DNA of 64,000 bases from VRUE01 sp963702955 (lineage in GTDB: Bacteria; Actinomycetota; Thermoleophilia; Solirubrobacterales; 70-9): assembly GCA_963702955.1 (NCBI GenBank), contig OY969774.1:186001-250000 (forward strand), in the 5' to 3' direction. The stretch's first letter is position 1. Each line of letters starts with the position of its first letter. Shown here piece after piece: positions 59,359-64,000 of the stretch. Position numbers and translations under genes: made by a program. Under the pieces are notes generated by a model. The model saw only the letters and a program-made list of their open reading frames with translations, did not search any database and was not told where the DNA came from.

Positions 59359-59994
59359 ATGGCCGCGCCCGCTGCGACGATCGGGGACGTGGAGGCGACC
59401 CGCACCCCCTACCCGCAGGCCGCGCGGCGACTGCTGCGCGAGACGCTGCTCGGCGCCGCGCGCGACGAGCTGCAGCGGCGCGCCTGGTCGGAGATCACGA
59501 TGGCCGACGTCGCCGCCGCCGCCGGGGTCAGTCGCCAGACCCTCTACAAGGAGTTCGGCAGCCGCGACGAGTTCGCCCAGGCCTTCGTGATCCACGAGGG
59601 GGAGCGCTTCCTCGACGGGGTGGACGCCGCCGTGCGCGAACACCTCGACGACCCGCGTGCCGCGATCGGCGCCGCGCTGGAGGCTTTCCTGCGCAGCGCC
59701 GGCGAGGACCCGCTGGTCCGCATCCTGCTCAGCGACGACGGCACCGGCGGCATGCTGCCCTTCGTCACCACGCAGGGCATGCCGGTCGTCCAGTGGGCGA
59801 CCGCCCGCCTCAGCGCGACGATCGCCGAGGGCTGGCCGCAGGCGCCGGCCGAGAAGACCTGCCTCCTCGCCGAGACCCTCGTCCGCCTCGCGATCAGCCA
59901 CATCACCGCCCCGGGCGACTCCCCGGAGACGACGGCGAAGGCGACCGGCGAGCTGCTCGGCCCGTTCATCGACGAGGCGCTGGGCTCGGCCTAG
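59359..59994 (+). CDS. TetR-family regulator of the alk operon
   Basis: 211 residues. N-terminal helix-turn-helix EITMADVAAAAGVSRQTLYK with FGSRDEFAQAF is a typical TetR DNA-binding domain; the rest is helical and variable (ligand pocket). Third gene of alkB-rubredoxin-tetR, so it would autoregulate through the operator at 57977-58003. Ends convergently with the following hydrolase, the two stops overlapping by 4 nt. Confidence 0.9.
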   Translation: MAAPAATIGDVEATRTPYPQAARRLLRETLLGAARDELQRRAWSEITMADVAAAAGVSRQTLYKEFGSRDEFAQAFVIHEGERFLDGVDAAVREHLDDPRAAIGAALEAFLRSAGEDPLVRILLSDDGTGGMLPFVTTQGMPVVQWATARLSATIAEGWPQAPAEKTCLLAETLVRLAISHITAPGDSPETTAKATGELLGPFIDEALGSA

Positions 59995-60809
59995 CCGGCG
60001 TCCGCGTCCGTCGCGAAGGACGCGATCAGGGCCGCGAGCCGGTCGGGCTCTTGCGCCATGAAGGCGTGGCCGCAACCCTCGAAGCGCTCGACTCGGCAGC
60101 CGGGCCAGCGGGTGGCGAGCGCGTCGACGTTGGCCGGGGGGATCACCACGTCCTCGCTTCCGCAGGCGGCGAGGACCGGTGGGGCGGATTCGCCCGGGAC
60201 GGGCAGGTCGGTCGCGTGCCACTCCTCCATCGCCTCCTCCTGCATCCGCAGGAGGATCGACGAGAGCTCGGCTCGGGCGGTGGCGACGAGATCGCCGAAC
60301 TCGCGGTCGATGTCGGCGGCGACGGCGGGCGGGAAGAGCAGCGAGATCAGCCGGCTCGCCTGCTCCCGCGCCGTGCCCGAGGCGTCGGTGAGCCGTGCCC
60401 AGACCGCCGGGTCGGCCGGCGCCGCGGCGCTGCCGCCGGGGTCGGTTGCCAGCAGCGCCAGCGCCTCGACCCGCGCCGGCGCCCGCAGCGCCAGTCGCTG
60501 GGCGACGAAGCCGCCCATCGACCAGCCGGCGACCGGCAGCCGCTCGATGCCGAGCGCGTCGAGCACCGCTTCGAGGTCCGCCGCCATCGAGTCGACGCTC
60601 AGCGGCTCGGCCGGATGGCCGAGCTCGGAGCCGCCGATCCCGCGGTGGTCCGGGCAGATCACCTGGAAGGTCTCCGAGAGCGCCGCCAGGAACCGCGGGT
60701 CCCAGTCGGCCGCGGTCGCCGCGTAGCCGTTGACCAGCAGCAGCGGCGGCCCCTCGCCGTGCGTCTGCCAGGCCAGGCGCCGCCCCCCGATGTCGATCGA
60801 GCCGCTCAC
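59991..60809 (-). CDS. Alpha/beta-fold hydrolase
   Basis: 272 residues. LLLVNGYAATAADW, VICPDHRGIGGSELG, nucleophile PVAGWSMGGFVAQRLAL (Ser), acid in AACGSEDVVIP (Asp) and base in EGCGHAFMAQEP (His). Resembles 3-oxoadipate enol-lactonase or carboxylesterase-type members. It converges on the alk operon, which may be chance. Confidence 0.88.
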   Translation of the reverse strand: MSGSIDIGGRRLAWQTHGEGPPLLLVNGYAATAADWDPRFLAALSETFQVICPDHRGIGGSELGHPAEPLSVDSMAADLEAVLDALGIERLPVAGWSMGGFVAQRLALRAPARVEALALLATDPGGSAAAPADPAVWARLTDASGTAREQASRLISLLFPPAVAADIDREFGDLVATARAELSSILLRMQEEAMEEWHATDLPVPGESAPPVLAACGSEDVVIPPANVDALATRWPGCRVERFEGCGHAFMAQEPDRLAALIASFATDADAG

Positions 60810-60925
60810 TCGCGGGCAGCTAACCAGATCTCGAGGGGGGAGAGTTTGCTTCGCCGGAGGCTTGGAGAGGTATGAGCGTTCTGGATCTTGCCCGACTGTC
60901 TCCTTTGCCTGGTACGTTTGATGGT

Positions 60926-61168
60926 ATGAGAACTACCATTGATCGTGCCGGACGAGTCGTGATCCCGAAGGACATCCGTGAGGCCCTTTGGCTGGGTGGA
61001 GGCGACGAGGTCGAGATCACTCTGGAAGGGGACAAGATCGAGCTGTCACCGGCGCCGCGCAAAGTCGAGTTGCGTCGGGGCCCGCACGGTCTCCTCACCT
61101 CTGATCTGAAGTTGCCGGGACATGGACCGGAGGAGGTTCGCAAGGCTCTGGAACGGGAGCGGCGGTGA
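60926..61168 (+). CDS. AbrB-type antitoxin (VapB)
   Basis: 80 residues. RTTIDRAGRVVIPKDIREAL with GGGDEVEITLEGDKIEL is the swapped-hairpin AbrB/MazE-like DNA-binding domain; the tail (LPGHGPEEVRKALERERR) contacts the toxin. ATG 60926 is chosen because TACGTT (60913-60918) ends 7 nt upstream, a leaderless arrangement. Overlaps the PIN toxin by 4 nt. Confidence 0.88.
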   Translation: MRTTIDRAGRVVIPKDIREALWLGGGDEVEITLEGDKIELSPAPRKVELRRGPHGLLTSDLKLPGHGPEEVRKALERERR

Positions 61169-61587
61169 TTGCGCCGGACACCTCCGTGCTGGTGGCGGGC
61201 TTCGTCGCCGATCATCCTTTTCGCGACGCGGCGGAATCCGCTCTCGTCGAAGTCAGGGACGAAGGCTGCTTGGTCGCTCACACGTTGGCTGAGACCTATT
61301 CGGTGTTGAGCGCTCCCGCCGGTGTGTATCGGGTCCCGCCGGATACGGTAAAGGCCTACCTCGACGGGATCGCCAGAAAATCCGCGTTGATCCAGCCTCG
61401 CCCCGACGCCTACAAAGACGCGCTCGGGCTGCTTTCCGATGCCGGGCGAGGCGGTGGTGCGATATACGACGCGCTCATAGCGATGGCGGTCCGAGATGCG
61501 GGGGCCGGGCTGATCAGCCTCGACCGCCGCGCCGAGCGAATCTATGCCCTGTGCGGCATCGAGGCGCGGATACTGCCCGACACGTAG
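61165..61587 (+). CDS. PIN-domain toxin (VapC-like)
   Basis: 140 residues. IAPDTSVLVAGFVADHPF (first Asp), VAHTLAETYSVLS (Glu), GGAIYDALIAMAVRDAG (third Asp) and ISLDRRAERIYAL (fourth Asp) complete the PIN active site. Starts in a 4-nt overlap with the AbrB-type antitoxin (GTGA). Third PIN toxin in this window, with a different antitoxin type each time. Confidence 0.88.
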   Translation: MIAPDTSVLVAGFVADHPFRDAAESALVEVRDEGCLVAHTLAETYSVLSAPAGVYRVPPDTVKAYLDGIARKSALIQPRPDAYKDALGLLSDAGRGGGAIYDALIAMAVRDAGAGLISLDRRAERIYALCGIEARILPDT

Positions 61588-61640
61588 CCGCTCCGGCCAC
61601 GAAGCTACGCAAGCCCTGCCGGATCGGCGAGACTGGGGGC

Positions 61641-63263
61641 ATGGCGAAGTGGGGAGTCCTCGCGGTCCTGGGCACGGCCCAGTTTCTGATGGTGCTCGAC
61701 CAGGCGGTGATGAACGTCGCGATCTCGCAGCTGGTCGAAGACTTCGACACGACCGTCACCACGATCCAGGCTGTGATCGCCCTCTACGCGCTGACGATGG
61801 CGGGGCTGATGCTGACCGGCGGCAAGCTCGGCGACATCTGGGGAAGGCGGCGCGCCTTCGCGATCGGGCTCTGCATCTACGGCGTCGGCTCGGGGCTGAC
61901 CGCCGCCTCCTGGAACGTCCCGTCGCTGATGTTCGGCTGGTCGATCCTCGAGGGGATCGGCGCGGCGCTCGTCCTGCCGGCCCTGGTCGCGCTCGTCGCC
62001 GGCAACTACAAGGGCGGCGAGCGGGCGATCGCCTACGGCGTCCTCGGCGGCGTCGCCGGCGCCGGCATCGCCGTCGGACCGATCCTCGGCGGCTGGATGA
62101 CGACCGACTTCACCTGGCGGCTGGTCTTCGTCGGCGAGGTCGTGGTGGCGATCGGCATCCTGCTCGGCACGCGGCTGATCCGCGAGCCGGAGCGCGAGCG
62201 CGCCGCGCCCCGCCTCGACTGGGTCGGCAGCGTGCTCTCGGCCTCCGGCCTGGCACTGGTCGTATTCGCCGTCCTGCAGGCCAGCAACTGGGGCTGGCTG
62301 GCGCCGCGCAGCTCGCCGCTCGAGCCGTTCGGCTTCTCGCTGACCCCGTTCGTGCTCGCCGCCGGTGGGCTGGTCCTCGCCGGCTTCGTGGCCTGGGAGC
62401 GCCGCCGCGAAGAGCGGGGCGAGGAACCGCTCGTCCACCTGAAGCTGCTTCGCATCCCCAACCTGCGCGGCGGGGTCTCGATGCTGCTCGCTCAGAACCT
62501 GGTCCTGATGGGCGTCTTCTTCACGATCCCGCTCTTCCTGCAGATCGTCCAGGGCCTCGACGCGCTCGAAACCGGGGTGCGGATGCTGCCCGCCTCGGCC
62601 GGTCTGTTCCTCGCCGCGATCGCCGGCTCGGCCCTCGCCAAGCGGTTCGCCCCGCGACCGCTGGTCCGGGTGGGCCTGGGGATCGTCTTCGTCGCGATCG
62701 CGATGCTGCTGGCGACGATCGAGCCCGAACTCGACAACGGCGCCTTCCTCACCGCGATGGGGGTGCTCGGCATCGGCATGGGGCTGGTCGTCTCCCAGCT
62801 CGGCAACGTCGTCCAGTCCGCCGTCGGGGACGCCGATCGCAGCGAGGCCGGCGGCCTGCAGAACACCGCACAGCAGCTCGGCTCCTCGCTCGGCACCGCG
62901 GTGCTCGGGGCGATCGTGATCACCGGCCTGATCGCCGCCTTCACCGCCAACGTGGCCGACGACCCGAGCATCTCCGAGAGCGTCGAACAGCAGCTCGAGG
63001 TGAAGCTGAGCGCCGGCGGCAGCTTCGTCGCCGCCGCGGAAGTGCAGGCCGGCGCCGAAGCCGCCGGCCTGCCCCGGCGAACCGCCGACGCGCTGGTCTC
63101 CCACTACGAAGACGCGCAGCTGACCGCGCTGAAGACCGCATTCCTGTTCGCCGCCCTCCTCGTCCTCGCCTCCTTCTGGACGACTCGCCGCCTGCCGACC
63201 CGCCGTTTCGACGAACTCCAGGCCGGGCCGGACCCGCCGCTCGCCGAACCGCTTACCGTCTGA
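61641..63263 (+). CDS. DHA2-family MFS exporter (14 TMS)
   Basis: 540 residues with fourteen predicted transmembrane helices, as in EmrB/QacA drug:H+ antiporters. FLMVLDQAVMNVAISQLVED in helix 1, motif A GGKLGDIWGRRRAFAIG, and motif C-like GVAGAGIAVGPILGGWM. A longer periplasmic loop of ~70 residues (VADDPSISESVEQQLEVKL ...) precedes the last helix. Substrate unknown. The next gene begins 4 nt after its stop. Confidence 0.93.
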   Translation: MAKWGVLAVLGTAQFLMVLDQAVMNVAISQLVEDFDTTVTTIQAVIALYALTMAGLMLTGGKLGDIWGRRRAFAIGLCIYGVGSGLTAASWNVPSLMFGWSILEGIGAALVLPALVALVAGNYKGGERAIAYGVLGGVAGAGIAVGPILGGWMTTDFTWRLVFVGEVVVAIGILLGTRLIREPERERAAPRLDWVGSVLSASGLALVVFAVLQASNWGWLAPRSSPLEPFGFSLTPFVLAAGGLVLAGFVAWERRREERGEEPLVHLKLLRIPNLRGGVSMLLAQNLVLMGVFFTIPLFLQIVQGLDALETGVRMLPASAGLFLAAIAGSALAKRFAPRPLVRVGLGIVFVAIAMLLATIEPELDNGAFLTAMGVLGIGMGLVVSQLGNVVQSAVGDADRSEAGGLQNTAQQLGSSLGTAVLGAIVITGLIAAFTANVADDPSISESVEQQLEVKLSAGGSFVAAAEVQAGAEAAGLPRRTADALVSHYEDAQLTALKTAFLFAALLVLASFWTTRRLPTRRFDELQAGPDPPLAEPLTV

Positions 63264-63267
63264 CCCG

Positions 63268-64000
63268 ATGCCGGACTCGATCCAACGCCACCCCGGATCG
63301 CCCGCCGAGCGCGCCGCCGCCGGCAAGGCCGCCCGCACGGTCGCGCCGCGCTCCAGCCACGGCGAGTGGGAGCCGGCCGCCGACCGGGCCGACCCGGTCA
63401 ACGTGCTGGAGCGCCAGGCCGGCTCGCGCGTGGGCAAACTGGTGCCCCTGCGCTACGGCCGGATGCTGGTCTCGCCCTTCACCTTCTACCGCGGCGCCGC
63501 CGCGCTGATGGCGGCGGATCTCGCCGGCACTCCGCAATCGGGCCTGGAGACCCAGCTCTGCGGCGACGCCCACCTCTCGAACTTCGGCGCCTTCGGCTCG
63601 CCGGAGCGGCGGCTCGTCTTCGATCTCAACGACTTCGACGAGACCCTGCCGGGGCCGTGGGAGTGGGACGTGAAGCGGTTGGTCGCCAGCTTCTCCCTGG
63701 CCGGCCGTGACCGTGGCTGCGCCGCCGACGAGCGCACCCGCATCGTGCTGGCGGCGGCGAGCGAGTACCGCGAGACGATGCGCCGCCTGGCGCAGATGGG
63801 CAACCTCGAATCCTGGTACCAGCAGCTCGACGCCGAGTCGATCGCCGCCCGCTGGGCGAAGGTGGTCAGCGGCAAGCAGCGCAGGGCGTTCGAACGCAAC
63901 GTCGCCAAGGCCCGCGCCAAGGACAGCGACCGCGCCGCCTCGAAGCTGACCGAAGAGGTCAACGGCAGGCTGCGGATCGTCAGCGAACCGCCGCTGATCG
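63268..64000 (+). CDS. DUF2252 family protein (3' end cut by window)
   Basis: The first ~244 residues of a DUF2252 protein (full length usually 400-470). PLRYGRMLVSPFTFYRGAAALMAADL and LCGDAHLSNFGAFGSPERRLVFDLNDFDETLPG are the family hallmark; the HxxNFG and DxNDFDE pattern resembles the active site of aminoglycoside-phosphotransferase/kinase folds. The biochemical role is unknown. The frame is open to the edge of the window. Adjacent to the DHA2 exporter and probably co-transcribed. Confidence 0.9.
   Translation, partial: MPDSIQRHPGSPAERAAAGKAARTVAPRSSHGEWEPAADRADPVNVLERQAGSRVGKLVPLRYGRMLVSPFTFYRGAAALMAADLAGTPQSGLETQLCGDAHLSNFGAFGSPERRLVFDLNDFDETLPGPWEWDVKRLVASFSLAGRDRGCAADERTRIVLAAASEYRETMRRLAQMGNLESWYQQLDAESIAARWAKVVSGKQRRAFERNVAKARAKDSDRAASKLTEEVNGRLRIVSEPPLI

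Overview
The window is one contiguous stretch of very GC-rich DNA with densely packed, often 4-bp-overlapping genes. Gene content points to an actinobacterium of the Thermoleophilia/Solirubrobacterales type: Phd/PIN and RHH/PIN toxin-antitoxin pairs, a large LAL-type LuxR regulator, AlkB plus rubredoxin, a uvrC-rapZ...gap-pgk-tpi order, System I cytochrome c maturation genes and a ~1000-residue secreted protein of a kind I associate with this group. That assignment is inference; there is no rRNA here. Many genes have no Shine-Dalgarno sequence. Instead they carry a TANNNT-type -10 hexamer 6-8 nt before the start codon, the signature of leaderless mRNAs. I used this to choose several starts.

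Region 1 (1-7490) is a phosphate/polyphosphate cluster: Ppx/GppA phosphatase (cut by the window edge), a PHP-glycosyltransferase fusion, polyphosphate kinase, a PhoU-like DUF47 protein and a PiT phosphate transporter. Region 2 (7500-9570) holds two TadE-like pilus proteins, an orphan protein and a Phd/PIN toxin-antitoxin pair. Region 3 (9663-14155) is a tight operon for a 2-oxoacid:acceptor oxidoreductase (gamma, alpha, beta) whose last gene fuses a GltD-like flavoprotein to a two-cluster ferredoxin.

Region 4 (14156-20700) has a secreted Lipoprotein_15-type protein, a ComEC-like metallo-beta-lactamase protein overlapping an unknown gene, a PLC-type phosphoesterase, a TadG-like/VanY/lytic-transglycosylase fusion that shares a 48-bp leader with the first TadE gene, an RHH/PIN toxin-antitoxin pair and a MaoC-type hydratase. 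Region 5 (20700-26730) is a LuxR plus amidohydrolase block bounded by the intact maoC and a truncated second copy, then an alpha/beta hydrolase and a Doc-type toxin with a 50-residue antitoxin.

Region 6 (26880-41470) is mostly housekeeping: membrane protein, cupredoxin lipoprotein, enoyl-CoA hydratase, uvrC, rapZ, an ABC exporter, a VOC protein, the glycolytic run gap-pgk-tpiA-gpmI, tgt, then a Ser/Thr kinase with a lipoprotein gene. Region 7 (41500-47860) holds a metallophosphoesterase, argS, a CpsD-like protein without a P-loop, ccmH and ccmG, tRNA-Gly(CCC), a divergent HxlR/peroxiredoxin-tautomerase unit and an ArsR regulator. Region 8 (47965-64000) has the giant secreted protein, a GT2 glycosyltransferase, an SDR, ccmE-ccmF, a secreted trypsin-like protease with a partner, secG, the alkB-rubredoxin-tetR operon with a visible operator, an alpha/beta hydrolase, an AbrB/PIN toxin-antitoxin pair, a DHA2 exporter and a truncated DUF2252 gene.

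Long perfect palindromes follow several genes and probably act as terminators. The features most worth following up are the cell-wall hydrolase fusion with its shared leader, the maoC-bounded block, the leaderless promoter pattern (including back-to-back -10 elements) and the unusual cytochrome c maturation proteins.
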